DNA of 56,427 nucleotides, taken from an archaeon (GTDB lineage Archaea; Nanobdellota; Nanobdellia; Woesearchaeales; GW2011-AR4). The notes under the pieces are model-generated. The model did not search any database. It saw nothing but the letters and a program-made list of their open reading frames with translations, and was not told where the DNA came from. The stretch is taken from the NCBI GenBank assembly GCA_002688925.1, contig NZEC01000015.1, forward strand, positions 1 to 56,427, written 5' to 3'. Of this stretch, positions 1 to 8,687 are shown one piece after another. Every line of letters begins with the position of its first letter. Position 1 is the stretch's first letter. The position numbers and the translations under genes are program-made.

Positions 1-203
1 CTGTGGCTCTAACCCAGAAGTAGATAATGTGCCATGCAGCTATAGATGTTCCACAGGCGAAAGAGTCGATCCTGAAACAAACCGGTGTGGACCATACCCT
101 TGAGGAACGTTATAACTTTGGAGGTAATATTAATGAACAGGAACAAACCTGTGAATGCCCTAATGGAGCACCGCAAAGTTTGAGCTCTGGTTGCCCAAGC
201 TAA
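1..203 (+). pseudogene. 3' tail of a secreted Cys-rich protein, apparent frameshift near base 100
   Basis: One frame enters from the window edge and reads a Cys-rich stretch with four cysteines (CGSNPEV, PCSYRC, NRCGPYP) up to a TGA at 101-103. The next frame continues with similar composition (QTCECPNGAPQ, SGCPS) and ends at TAA 201-203. The similar Cys/Pro/Gly-rich character on both sides suggests one protein broken by a single-base indel close to base 100, by mutation or by sequence error. The 5' part lies outside the window. Extracellular Cys-rich repeat proteins look like this, but no family can be named. Confidence 0.4.
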
Positions 204-218
204 ACATAGGTTCCGAAA

Positions 219-228
219 ATTTTAAATA
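219..228 (+). promoter_or_regulatory. TATA box of the small lipoprotein gene
   Basis: ATTTTAAATA lies about 45 bases before the ATG at 273. A Shine-Dalgarno-like GAGGT at 262-266 sits six bases before the start, so this gene has a short leader with a ribosome binding site. Confidence 0.5.
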
Positions 229-272
229 CTAACAATGAAATGGTTAAATTAAAAATATAAAGAGGTTGATTT

Positions 273-512
273 ATGTTGAAAAAAATTTTAATAGCTTTTT
301 CGCTGATAATGGCATTAATGCTCTTTGCCGGATGTAACCAGCAAGAAATGCAGGCTCCAGAGCAGACAACCGAAGAATTAGAGGAAACCGGAGAAGAAGC
401 AGTTGATGAAGTCGGAACAGGAATTTCAAGCATAGACGATGTTGATCAGGAACTGGGTGCAGATGAGCTTGAAGACCTTGATGATGTCCTTTCAGACATT
501 GAACAGATATGA
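273..512 (+). CDS. small acidic lipoprotein, unknown function
   Basis: This is a 79-residue protein with a Lys-Lys N-terminus, a hydrophobic segment (residues 5-19) and a lipobox-like LFAGC ending at Cys21, so it is probably lipidated and anchored outside the cell membrane. The mature part (about 58 residues) is very acidic, rich in Glu and Asp, with no recognisable domain. GAGGT at 262-266 supports the ATG. It stands alone between the broken Cys-rich gene and rtcA. Whether archaeal lipoprotein processing applies here is inference from the lipobox. Confidence 0.75.
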   Translation: MLKKILIAFSLIMALMLFAGCNQQEMQAPEQTTEELEETGEEAVDEVGTGISSIDDVDQELGADELEDLDDVLSDIEQI

Positions 513-553
513 TTTAACAATTTTTAAATAATAGTTCTTTTTCTTTTGTTTTT

Positions 554-1645
554 ATGATAGAACTGGATGGCAGCTACAAAGAGGGTGGAGGTCAGATCTT
601 AAGGACAGCATTAGCCCTATCAACATTAATGAATGAGCCGTTTGAAATAAGCGACATAAGGAAAAACAGGCCCCAGCCAGGATTAAAAAACCAGCACTTA
701 TTTTGCGTCAGGGCACTGGAAAAGTTATGCAGTGCAAAGATCGAAAATGCATTTTTAGGCTCAGATAATTTAAGATATTTTCCGGGAAAAATTAAAGGAA
801 AAAGAATTGATATCGACATACAGACTGCTGGCTCTATTTCCCTGTTTTTGCAGGCTGTTTTGCTGCCGTCAATGTTTGCAGATAAAGCAGTTAGATTCAA
901 TATTACTGGAGGTACTGATGTAAAATGGGCAGCTCCGATAAATTTTTTTATGGAAGCTTTTTTGCCGCAAATTAAAAAATATGTGGATATAGAATGCAGG
1001 CTCGTAAAAAGAGGATATTATCCGAAAGGTAATGGGAAAGTAGAATTGAAGATAAGTCCAAAATTCAAGATTTTTAGTTATGATAATTTCGATGAATTTT
1101 GCAATGATGTTAAAGAAAACACTGAAAGAATTGATTTGACAGGGCAAGGACACTTGATTCAGATAAAAGGAATTTCCCATGCATCCTCTTCTTTGCAAAA
1201 TGCTGAAGTTGCCGAAAGGCAGGCAAAAGCGGCAGAAATGGCTTTAAAGGAATTTAATTGCCCTGTGAATATACAGGCAGAATACAATGAAGCATTATCA
1301 ACTGGCTCCGGGATAACTCTCTGGGCTATATTTTCAAAAAATGAAAATGAGATTGATTTCAATAATCCAATAAGAGTTGCAGGAGATGCTTTAGGGGAAA
1401 AAGGAAAAAAAGCAGAAGATGTTGGAACTGAGGCAGCTAAAAATCTGGTTAAGAAAATTGAGAGCAGAGCGGCAGTGGATAAGCATCTTGCAGACCAGTT
1501 GATTCCTTTTATTGGTTTATTTGGTGGGAAGATTAAGGTATCTGAGATTAGCAATCATACAAGAACCAATATATATGCGACAGAGAAGTTTTTGGGCAAT
1601 AGCTTTATGATTGATGAGAAAAGGAAAGTTATTTCTAAGGAATGA
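554..1645 (+). CDS. rtcA: RNA 3'-terminal phosphate cyclase
   Basis: RtcA converts RNA 3'-phosphate ends to 2',3'-cyclic phosphates using ATP, through an enzyme-AMP intermediate. The N-terminus has the family signature GSYKEGGGQILRTALALS (residues 6-23) and the C-terminal region has the conserved His in SNHTRTNIYATEKFLG (around residue 336), the expected adenylated residue. At 363 residues it is slightly longer than the usual 340. No RtcB ligase gene is nearby. It is followed by the first copy of an 87-base repeat. Confidence 0.93.
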   Translation: MIELDGSYKEGGGQILRTALALSTLMNEPFEISDIRKNRPQPGLKNQHLFCVRALEKLCSAKIENAFLGSDNLRYFPGKIKGKRIDIDIQTAGSISLFLQAVLLPSMFADKAVRFNITGGTDVKWAAPINFFMEAFLPQIKKYVDIECRLVKRGYYPKGNGKVELKISPKFKIFSYDNFDEFCNDVKENTERIDLTGQGHLIQIKGISHASSSLQNAEVAERQAKAAEMALKEFNCPVNIQAEYNEALSTGSGITLWAIFSKNENEIDFNNPIRVAGDALGEKGKKAEDVGTEAAKNLVKKIESRAAVDKHLADQLIPFIGLFGGKIKVSEISNHTRTNIYATEKFLGNSFMIDEKRKVISKE

Positions 1646-1660
1646 TTTTGTTATATTATC

Positions 1661-1747
1661 AATTTCCGACATGTCAGAAACCAGCAGACTAATTGATTCG
1701 GTTTCTGAGCATGCTCGAAAATCTCCGATTTTCGACAAATTTAAATA
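1661..1747 (+). repeat. 87-base promoter-proximal hairpin repeat, copy A
   Basis: This copy shares about 93% identity and the same length with 29496-29582. It holds a 9-bp inverted repeat (TCAGAAACC 1674-1682 with GGTTTCTGA 1700-1708), a GCATGC palindrome (1709-1714), an 8-bp hairpin (CGAAAATC 1716-1723 with GATTTTCG 1727-1734) and ends in a TATA-like AAATTTAAATA. The ATG of the next gene follows 22 bases later, so the repeat appears to supply or carry that gene's core promoter. Its nature (operator, or small mobile element carrying a promoter) is not known. Confidence 0.85.
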
Positions 1748-1768
1748 AGAAAGGGAAAAACAGGAGTT

Positions 1769-2014
1769 ATGGCAAAAAAACAAGCTGCGAGCAAGGACGA
1801 GCAGATAGGGTTCCATAAGGGCTCATTAACAACTCTTGCCAAGGAAAGGGAAGAGATGCTTAAGATACTGCAGATAGTTGAGCAGCTTATGCAGATGCAT
1901 GTTAAATCATTGAAGGATTTGGGTGTTGACCTTGAACAGCAGGCAAAAAGCATCAAAAGCACAGGCTCTTCGAAGGGCAAGATAGATAAAAAACCTATAG
2001 AAGATTTATTGTAA
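1769..2014 (+). CDS. small helical protein, unknown function
   Basis: The protein has 81 residues with a Lys/Gln-rich N-terminus, a heptad-like helical stretch (about residues 15-60, EEMLKILQIVEQLMQ) and a low-complexity Ser/Lys linker before a short C-terminal segment. I recognise no family. Its TATA box is the end of repeat copy A, so transcription probably starts at or just before the ATG. A start at 1769 leaves almost no leader. DUF371 follows 18 bases downstream in the same direction. Confidence 0.8.
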   Translation: MAKKQAASKDEQIGFHKGSLTTLAKEREEMLKILQIVEQLMQMHVKSLKDLGVDLEQQAKSIKSTGSSKGKIDKKPIEDLL

Positions 2015-2032
2015 TTATTCTTTTTCCTTAAA

Positions 2033-2458
2033 ATGGAGTATTCATTTAACTGCTATGGGCATGAGAATGTTATTTCAAGGCATAAAACTACATTAGAATT
2101 CACCAAAGGCAAAAACCTGACTTTGAATGGGGATTGCATTGTCGGGGTTAATGCTGATTTTGATTTGCATAGTATTAAAAAATTCATAGCTTCAGTAAAA
2201 AGCAACAAAAAGATAAAAATAACAATCAAAAATAATGAAAAAGGGCTGAAAGAAGAGATTAAGGCTAAGATAAATCCTGATTTTGATTCTGATAGGGAGA
2301 TGGTGATAAGAAAGAGTGATTTTATTTCTAAAAGAACGCTAGCAATCAATGCTGACAAGAGCGCTTTTGAGCTTAATAAGAAATTAATTGAGTTTTTGAA
2401 AGGCAAGGAGAATAAGGTTGTTGTTACTTTAAGAATGGGTTGGATAAAATTGAAATAA
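2033..2458 (+). CDS. DUF371 family protein
   Basis: The protein has 141 residues with the pattern of the archaeal DUF371 family: F-x-C-Y-G-H-E-N-V near the N-terminus, then H-K-T-T-L-E-F-T-K and N-G-D-C-I-V-G-V-N-A-D (residues 33-43). The family is widespread in archaea and has no established function. It lies 18 bases after the small helical protein gene and may share its transcript. Confidence 0.85.
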   Translation: MEYSFNCYGHENVISRHKTTLEFTKGKNLTLNGDCIVGVNADFDLHSIKKFIASVKSNKKIKITIKNNEKGLKEEIKAKINPDFDSDREMVIRKSDFISKRTLAINADKSAFELNKKLIEFLKGKENKVVVTLRMGWIKLK

Positions 2459-2545
2459 AAACTGCTTAGCATTCTTAATTTACACCATAATATTTCTTTA
2501 ACAAAACCAAACAATTTATATATAAATATAAAACAATGAAATGAT

Positions 2546-3787
2546 ATGAAAAAGCTACTTTTAGAAGTCCTGGAAGATATAAAGCCGAGCAAGGATTATG
2601 AAAAAGATATTCTGGGCAATGCCAATAATATAATCAGCGCAATAAATAAAGGAATAAAAAATGCCAAGGCTGTTCTTGGAGGATCTGGTGCAAAAGGGAC
2701 ATGGCTAAAGACTTTTGATGTTGATATCTTTGTGAAATTTAATTATAATAAATTTTCGGATAAGAGTGATGAGCTTTCTAGTATCCTGGAAAAATTGCTG
2801 AAAAAAAAGTTTAAAATTGTTAAGCTACATGGATCCAGGGAATACTTCCAGATAAGGCAGGGAAAATTTACCTTTGAGATAGTTCCAATACTGGACATTA
2901 AAAAGGCAGAACAGGCAAAGAACATAACCGATGTCAGCCCTTTGCATTCGGATTTTGTCAGGAAGCATAAGAAGCTTGCTAATGAGATAAGGCTTGCAAA
3001 GCAGTTCTTTAAAGCAGGGAAAGTGTATGGGGCTGAAAGCTATATCAGGGGATTTTCAGGCTATGTTTGCGAGATACTTACTGTTAATTACGGCTCATTT
3101 TTGAATTTGATTAAATCAGCTTCAAAATGGAAGGAAAAAACAGTCATTGATGTGATGAAATATTACGAGGGGCAAAATGTTTTTAATGCGATAAACAAGT
3201 CAAAATTGTTAAGCCCATTGGTAGTCATTGACCCTGTGCAGAAAGACAGGAATGCTGCGGCTGCCCTTGATCATGAGAAATTCGATATAATAAGGAGAAG
3301 GTCAAAAGAGTTTTTGAAAAATCCTGTGAAAGAATTTTTTGAGGAAAAGGTATTATCAGAAAATGACATCAGGAAAAAGGCTGGAAAAAACAAGGCAATG
3401 ATATTAAAAGCATTTCCTTTAAAAAGAAAAGATGATGTTGCCGGGGCAAAGATGCTCAAGGCATTTCATTTCATTGAAAAAAATTTAATTTCGAGTGAAT
3501 TTAAAGTCATTGAAAGCGACATGCTGTGGCATGCTAAAACACGCTCTTTATTCTATTATATTGTTGAAAATAAAAATCTTTCAAAAGAAATAAAGATTAT
3601 GGGTCCTCCGATTAAATCTAAACATCATGCAGCAGCATTCAAAAAAATACACAAAAAAACTTTTGTGAAGAGCAAAAGGCTGTTTGCCATAGAAAAAAGA
3701 AAGTTTACTGAACCTAAGGGTTTGGTTAAACACTTGATTAAAAGATCTAATATTAAAGATAACATAAACAAAATTTTAATTTTATAA
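2546..3787 (+). CDS. cca: CCA-adding tRNA nucleotidyltransferase (archaeal class I)
   Basis: The enzyme adds the CCA 3' end to tRNAs without a nucleic acid template. The nucleotidyltransferase core is visible: GGSGAKGTWLKTFDVDIF (residues 45-62) with the metal-binding D58-x-D60, then FTFEIVPILDI as the likely third-acid strand. The remaining length (413 residues) fits the archaeal class I enzyme with central and tail domains. Both tRNA genes in this window lack an encoded CCA, which fits a need for it. A TATA-like TATATAAATATAAA precedes the ATG. A sugar nucleotidyltransferase gene begins one base after the stop. Confidence 0.92.
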   Translation: MKKLLLEVLEDIKPSKDYEKDILGNANNIISAINKGIKNAKAVLGGSGAKGTWLKTFDVDIFVKFNYNKFSDKSDELSSILEKLLKKKFKIVKLHGSREYFQIRQGKFTFEIVPILDIKKAEQAKNITDVSPLHSDFVRKHKKLANEIRLAKQFFKAGKVYGAESYIRGFSGYVCEILTVNYGSFLNLIKSASKWKEKTVIDVMKYYEGQNVFNAINKSKLLSPLVVIDPVQKDRNAAAALDHEKFDIIRRRSKEFLKNPVKEFFEEKVLSENDIRKKAGKNKAMILKAFPLKRKDDVAGAKMLKAFHFIEKNLISSEFKVIESDMLWHAKTRSLFYYIVENKNLSKEIKIMGPPIKSKHHAAAFKKIHKKTFVKSKRLFAIEKRKFTEPKGLVKHLIKRSNIKDNINKILIL

Positions 3788-3788
3788 A

Positions 3789-4820
3789 ATGCAGGCAGTT
3801 ATATTAGCAGCTGGGAAATCTACAAGAACATATCCTTTGACTATAACGGGGCCGAAGCCATTGCTCAAAGTTGCCAATAAAACATTGCTTGAGCATAATC
3901 TTGAAAATTTATTAGGGTTTGTCTCTGAAGTGATTATTGTAGTAGGATATAAAAAAGATATGATAAAAAAATATTTTGGAGATGATTACAAGGAGATAAA
4001 AATAACGTATGCAGAGCAGAAGCAGCAGCTTGGAACCGCAAATGCGCTTCTTGTGACAAAAAAGCAGATTAAATCGAGATTTATTCTTTTGATGGGAGAT
4101 GACATATATTCAAGGGAAGACATAAAAAAGTGCATAAAGCACAGATACTCTATTCTGACAACTCACGTAAAAGACCCTCAAAATTTTGGAGTTGTGGTTG
4201 AAAAAAATGGGATATTGGTTGATTTTGTGGAAAAGCCCGAGGTTTTTGTATCGGATAAAATAAGCACTGCATTTTATCTGCTTGATGAAAAAATATTTAG
4301 GTACATTGAAAAAATAAAAAAATCAGAAAGAGATGAGCTGGAGCTTCCTGATGCTATAAGACTGTTATCAAAACACGAAAAAATATGCTGCGTTGAAAGC
4401 AAAGGATGGCTTCCAATTGCCTATCCATGGGACTTGCTGAAAGCAGACAGGATATTGAGGAAAGGCAAGAATATTATTGGGAAAAATTCAAGAATAAACG
4501 GAACAATAAAAAACTCAACAATAGGAAAGAACTGCAAAATATCCGGAATAGTTAAAAACTCGATTATTATGGACAATACATCTATTGAAAAAGATTCTGT
4601 GATAGAAGATTCAATAATCGGGGAACATGCAGTCTTTAATGGAAAGATAAAGTCAAAAGACAATGCTTATTCAATTGTAAATGGTAAAAAAATAAAAGTA
4701 GGTAGGTTGGGAGCAATAATTGCTGACAATGTGAGGGCAAAGAATGCTGACATAAAGCCAGGATGTAAGATATGGCCAAATAAAAGAATAAAAGGAGAGA
4801 TAAAAAATGACATTGCTTAA
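3789..4820 (+). CDS. NTP-dependent sugar-1-phosphate nucleotidyltransferase with left-handed beta-helix tail
   Basis: This enzyme makes an NDP-sugar from a sugar-1-phosphate and an NTP. The N-terminus has the signature LAAGKSTRTYPLT and PKPLLKVANK; LMGDD (around residue 98) is the metal-binding strand. The last 110 residues hold imperfect hexapeptide repeats (IIGKNSRING, STIGKNCKISG, SIIGEHAVFNG), predicting a left-handed beta-helix as in GlmU-like archaeal proteins. The substrate (glucose or N-acetylglucosamine phosphate) cannot be told from sequence. The gene overlaps the next one by 14 bases. Confidence 0.88.
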   Translation: MQAVILAAGKSTRTYPLTITGPKPLLKVANKTLLEHNLENLLGFVSEVIIVVGYKKDMIKKYFGDDYKEIKITYAEQKQQLGTANALLVTKKQIKSRFILLMGDDIYSREDIKKCIKHRYSILTTHVKDPQNFGVVVEKNGILVDFVEKPEVFVSDKISTAFYLLDEKIFRYIEKIKKSERDELELPDAIRLLSKHEKICCVESKGWLPIAYPWDLLKADRILRKGKNIIGKNSRINGTIKNSTIGKNCKISGIVKNSIIMDNTSIEKDSVIEDSIIGEHAVFNGKIKSKDNAYSIVNGKKIKVGRLGAIIADNVRAKNADIKPGCKIWPNKRIKGEIKNDIA

Positions 4821-5286
4821 TGAGATTCTTTTGATAATTGCAATCACTTTCCTGCCTTTCTTGGAGTTAAGGGCTTCTATCCCTTATGGAATTCTAGTTC
4901 TTAATATGCATTGGATTGCTGTTTTTGCCATTGCAGCAATAACAAATATTATTTTAGGGCCCATTGTTTATTTTTTTGTTGATAAAATCATACATATTTT
5001 TTTGAGAGTAAAATTTATTGATAAGGTATATCAAAAATATGTGGAAAGGACACAAAAAAAGATACATAAGTACGTGGGAAAATATGGGGAAGCGGCAATC
5101 GCTGTTTTTATTGGAATTCCTTTGCCTGGCTCAGGCTCGTATTCAGGCGCATTAGCAGCCTATTTAATCGGCTTGGGCTATAAAAAATTTATTATTGCAA
5201 ACATTATTGGTGTTTTGATAGCTGGAATTTTGGTGACAGCAATCACCCTAACAGGAGTCAATACATTTAATTTCTTCATAAAATAA
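4807..5286 (+). CDS. small multidrug-export family membrane protein (PF06695/COG2426)
   Basis: The protein has 159 residues with about four membrane segments. It shows the family motifs LPFLELRASIPYGI (residues 16-29) and GIPLPGSGSYSGALAAYLIGL (around 103-123, near the second half). The family is annotated as putative small multidrug export, but the transport activity is poorly established. It overlaps the nucleotidyltransferase and is followed by a PAP2 gene after six bases, in a run of envelope or lipid genes. Confidence 0.82.
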   Translation: MTLLNEILLIIAITFLPFLELRASIPYGILVLNMHWIAVFAIAAITNIILGPIVYFFVDKIIHIFLRVKFIDKVYQKYVERTQKKIHKYVGKYGEAAIAVFIGIPLPGSGSYSGALAAYLIGLGYKKFIIANIIGVLIAGILVTAITLTGVNTFNFFIK

Positions 5287-5292
5287 CCCAGA

Positions 5293-5862
5293 ATGAAAAA
5301 TAAAAATAAGGCAGCATTTATTGTAGGATTGATATTGTTTTTAATTTCTTTGGCTTTAGATAAATATTCTGCCCATTTTGTTTCCATAATAAAAAATCCT
5401 TTTTTTGATTCAATTTTTGGCTGGTTTACCAGTTTTGTTAATGTTTTTGTTATATTGATTTTTGTGACTACAATTTTTTTATGGGAGGAGAAAAAGAGGG
5501 AGTGGATATTTCCATTGTGGCTTTCGTTTCTTTTTTCTATAGCTGTATCTTTTATCTTGAAATTAATAATAGCGAGACCCAGGCCAACTGAATTGCTTTA
5601 TCCTGTGATTAATACATTGAGCTTTTCCTTTCCGAGCATGCATGCTATGGTTTCTTTTGCAGCAGTTCCCATTCTTATTATGGAGTTTCCAAGGCTAAGA
5701 TGGTTCTGGATTGCATTTGCATTTTTAGTTGCATTCAGCAGGATTTACTTTAACTATCATTTTTTAAGCGATGCTGTATTTGGAGTATTTTTTGGATATT
5801 TTATTGGATTATTGATTATATTTATTGAGAAGAAATACAGGCCTTTCAAATTTTTGATGTAA
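5293..5862 (+). CDS. PAP2-family membrane phosphatase
   Basis: The protein has 189 residues and about six membrane segments, carrying the three PAP2 catalytic motifs: KLIIARPRP (K-x6-R-P), PSMHAM (P-S-x-H) and SRIYFNYHFLSD (S-R-x5-H-x3-D). The family removes phosphate from lipid phosphates such as undecaprenyl, dolichyl or isoprenoid pyrophosphates. Neighbouring genes include a dolichol-kinase-family protein, so a role in polyprenyl phosphate turnover is a reasonable inference. Confidence 0.88.
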   Translation: MKNKNKAAFIVGLILFLISLALDKYSAHFVSIIKNPFFDSIFGWFTSFVNVFVILIFVTTIFLWEEKKREWIFPLWLSFLFSIAVSFILKLIIARPRPTELLYPVINTLSFSFPSMHAMVSFAAVPILIMEFPRLRWFWIAFAFLVAFSRIYFNYHFLSDAVFGVFFGYFIGLLIIFIEKKYRPFKFLM

Positions 5863-5907
5863 ATTTCAATTATAAAAAATAATCATTAATAAATGGGTTG
5901 ATTTATT

Positions 5908-6504
5908 ATGTCTGTACTAAGCGGCACTGAGATTAAAAGGAAAATCATGCACATGCTATTTGGTATTATAGTGGTTATTCTTCTTTATTTCGGGTTAATT
6001 GGAAAAATGCATATATTCTTTTTGATAATAATCGGCATTTTTGTGTCTTTTCTAAGCAAAAAATACAAGATTCCAATTGTGTATTGGATTATGCAGCATA
6101 TTGAAAGGAATAGTGATATGAAAAGCTTTCCAGGCAGAGGGTGGATTTTTTACCTTATTGGTATTTTTTTGGTGTTGAATTTTTTTCCTTTGGATATTGC
6201 AATGGCTGCTATACTTGTCCTTGCTTTTGCAGACTCTGCAAGCCATCTTGTGGGTATAAGGTTTGGAAAGATAAAGCACCCTTTTGTAAGCACAAAGTTC
6301 ATTGAAGGGTGGTTTGCAGGGCTGATTGCCGGATTTTTAGCAGCTTTGGCTTTTGTCCCTTGGCATGAGGCTCTTGCAGGATCATTTTTCGCAATGCTTG
6401 TTGAAGGCATAGAAATTAAATTGGGAGTGGATGAAGTTGATGATAATATTTTGATTCCTGTTGTTGCTGCTATTGCTATTTGGGGTGTTAGGACACTATT
6501 CTAA
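5908..6504 (+). CDS. CTP-dependent dolichol/diacylglycerol kinase-family membrane protein
   Basis: The protein has 198 residues and mainly hydrophobic segments, with the family signatures EIKRKIMHM (N-terminal), LAFADSASHLVGIRFGK (around residue 107), KFIEGWFAG, and DEVDDNILIPVVAA near the C-terminus. These match the SEC59/phosphatidate cytidylyltransferase-like group that phosphorylates polyprenols or related lipids. A second divergent member is at 26003-26596. Its position after a PAP2 phosphatase suggests a lipid phosphorylation/dephosphorylation pair. Confidence 0.78.
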   Translation: MSVLSGTEIKRKIMHMLFGIIVVILLYFGLIGKMHIFFLIIIGIFVSFLSKKYKIPIVYWIMQHIERNSDMKSFPGRGWIFYLIGIFLVLNFFPLDIAMAAILVLAFADSASHLVGIRFGKIKHPFVSTKFIEGWFAGLIAGFLAALAFVPWHEALAGSFFAMLVEGIEIKLGVDEVDDNILIPVVAAIAIWGVRTLF

Positions 6505-6558
6505 ACCCCAACCTTTATAAATTTCCATGGCTTTCTCATATGCTTTTGAGAGGTTAAG

Positions 6559-7485
6559 ATGATAACAAAAGAATTGACTAAAATATTGCTGGATAAAAAA
6601 GACCCTTTTAATGATATTATCGGGCAGGAGAAGATTAAGAAGTCTGTTAAATCTGCGCTATTGGCAGACAGGCATATTATTTTTGTTGGAGCGCCCGGAA
6701 TAGGAAAGACTACTTTGGCCAGGAATATCAAAGAATTAATGGGAAAAGATGCTCCTTTTGTAAGAGTGCAAGGCAGTCCTGACTTAACAGTTGAGGATTT
6801 ATTAGGAGATATTGACCCTATTAAGGCATTGAAGTACGGGCCTTTGAGCATAGAGGCTTTTACAAAAGGGAAGATATTCAAGGCTCACAAAGGAATATTG
6901 TTTTTTGATGAATTAAACAGGTGCCCGGAAAAAGTACAAAATAGCTTATTGCAGGTTCTTGAGGAAAAAAAGGCAACAATAGGTAGCTATGACGTTGATT
7001 TTGATGTTGATTTCATATTTATAGGGACAATGAATCCAGAGGATTCTTCAACAGAAAAGCTTTCTGATGTTCTATTGGACAGGTTTGACTTTGTGTATAT
7101 GGAGTATCCTGAAACTATTGATTTTGAAAAAGAGATTGTAAAGGCTAAGGGCAAAAATATTGCAGATGTGCCTGAAAACTTTCTTAACTTGATGATCCAT
7201 TTTATAAGATTGCTGAGGGAAGATAAAAACCTGGAGAAAAAGCCTTCTGTTAGGGCATCTTTAGGGCTGTATGAACGGTCACAGTCTAATGCATTATTGC
7301 ATGGAAGGAAAAAGATTATTTTTGATGACATAAAGGATGTTATTGTTTCTGTTTTGTCGCATAGGATCAGGCTAAAGCCTTCAGTTAAATATTTGCAGAG
7401 CCCTGAAGATTATATCAAGCACCAGTTTGAGAAGAATATTGTGGATAGTGATGTTTTAGAGGAAAAGAAGGGTGATTTACTTTGA
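6559..7485 (+). CDS. MoxR-type AAA+ ATPase
   Basis: The protein has 308 residues. Walker A is GAPGIGKT (44-51), Walker B is GILFFDELNR (around 111-120), and sensor 1 is FIGTMNPED. The C-terminal lid domain follows. MoxR ATPases work as chaperone-like partners of VWA proteins, and the next gene is a VWA protein overlapping by 14 bases, so the two are very probably translationally coupled and act together. A GAGG Shine-Dalgarno precedes the ATG. The client is unknown. Confidence 0.9.
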   Translation: MITKELTKILLDKKDPFNDIIGQEKIKKSVKSALLADRHIIFVGAPGIGKTTLARNIKELMGKDAPFVRVQGSPDLTVEDLLGDIDPIKALKYGPLSIEAFTKGKIFKAHKGILFFDELNRCPEKVQNSLLQVLEEKKATIGSYDVDFDVDFIFIGTMNPEDSSTEKLSDVLLDRFDFVYMEYPETIDFEKEIVKAKGKNIADVPENFLNLMIHFIRLLREDKNLEKKPSVRASLGLYERSQSNALLHGRKKIIFDDIKDVIVSVLSHRIRLKPSVKYLQSPEDYIKHQFEKNIVDSDVLEEKKGDLL

Positions 7486-8659
7486 CAGCGAGCAGAATAT
7501 TGAAGAACAAGAGAAGATAGAGGAAGCTTCCGGGAAACTTTCCCCCCAGAAAGAGGAAAATAAGCTGATGCGCTCTGTCCTGGAAAATGACAAGGAAACA
7601 ATAGAGCAGGGGAAATTGATATCTGATTCTATAAACCAGGGTTTGAGTTCTTTTACTCCAGATATGATGTTTGAGCAGCTTGTCAAGAATTATAGTTTAG
7701 CTAAGCAGATTTTCGGGCCTTCTTTGCTGAAGCTTGCTTCAGGATATAATCCGGATTATATTAAAAAGAATATCAATATTCCCGAGTTCAGGAAAGAGCT
7801 GAAGTTCAGGATAGAAAAAAATGTAGATGCACTTAAGGAAAAAGGCTTATTTGAAAGGGATGGCACAATAAGCGAGAAAGGTGTTGAATTGGCATCATTA
7901 GTTATGTATTTTGAGGAATTGGATAAAATAATCCCAAAGGGAATTTTAGGAGAAAGAATACATAAAAAATCATCTATTTATGGCAGTAAGGAGGAATTCC
8001 GCAATTACAGGAAAGGAGACAGGTACAGGGACATAGCGATAAAAAAATCAGCAAAGTTGGCATTAAGGAGAGGCCATAAAAGCCTTGAGGCTGATGATTT
8101 GATTTCTTTTGAGAGGCAGAGCAAAGGGAAGTGCCATATTGTTTATGCTTTGGATGCTTCAGGGAGCATGAAGGGCAAGAAGATAGATGCCTGCAAAAAG
8201 GCAGGAATTGCCTTAGCATATAAGGCAATAGATGAAAAGGATAAAGTTGGGTTGATTGTTTTTGGCTCTGAAATTCAGACAATTGTTGAGCCTACAAGTG
8301 ATTTTGCTTTTTTGTTGAAAAAGATAACAAGTGCAAGGGCATCAAAGCAGACTGATTTAACAGCAACTTTAAGAAAATCTATTGAGCTCTTTCCTCACCA
8401 AGGTATTACAAAGCATTTAATCTTAATTACAGATGCCCTGCCAACCATTGGAGATGATCCGGAAAAATCAACATTGAAAGAAGCATCTTTGGCAAGGAAC
8501 AAAGGAATCACAATATCATTGATTGGGATTAATCTTGATGAGAAAGGAAAAAAACTGGCTGAGAGAATTGTTGAGATAGGTGATGGAAAGCTTTATGTTG
8601 TCAATAATGCAGATAATGTGGATGAGATTGTTCTGGAAGATTATTATGGGGTTGTTTGA
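7472..8659 (+). CDS. VWA-domain protein, partner of the MoxR ATPase
   Basis: The protein has 395 residues and probably starts with GTG at 7472, just after GAAGG. The N-terminal half is helical and charged. The C-terminal half is a von Willebrand factor A domain with the metal-dependent adhesion motif D-A-S-G-S (around residue 228), a downstream T in KQTDLTATL and ITDALPT. The layout resembles the D subunit of magnesium chelatase-like MoxR/VWA pairs. No signal peptide or membrane segment is seen, so it is expected in the cytoplasm. Confidence 0.87.
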   Translation: MIYFDSEQNIEEQEKIEEASGKLSPQKEENKLMRSVLENDKETIEQGKLISDSINQGLSSFTPDMMFEQLVKNYSLAKQIFGPSLLKLASGYNPDYIKKNINIPEFRKELKFRIEKNVDALKEKGLFERDGTISEKGVELASLVMYFEELDKIIPKGILGERIHKKSSIYGSKEEFRNYRKGDRYRDIAIKKSAKLALRRGHKSLEADDLISFERQSKGKCHIVYALDASGSMKGKKIDACKKAGIALAYKAIDEKDKVGLIVFGSEIQTIVEPTSDFAFLLKKITSARASKQTDLTATLRKSIELFPHQGITKHLILITDALPTIGDDPEKSTLKEASLARNKGITISLIGINLDEKGKKLAERIVEIGDGKLYVVNNADNVDEIVLEDYYGVV

Positions 8660-8687
8660 AGATAAAAAAATATTAATTTTAGATGCA

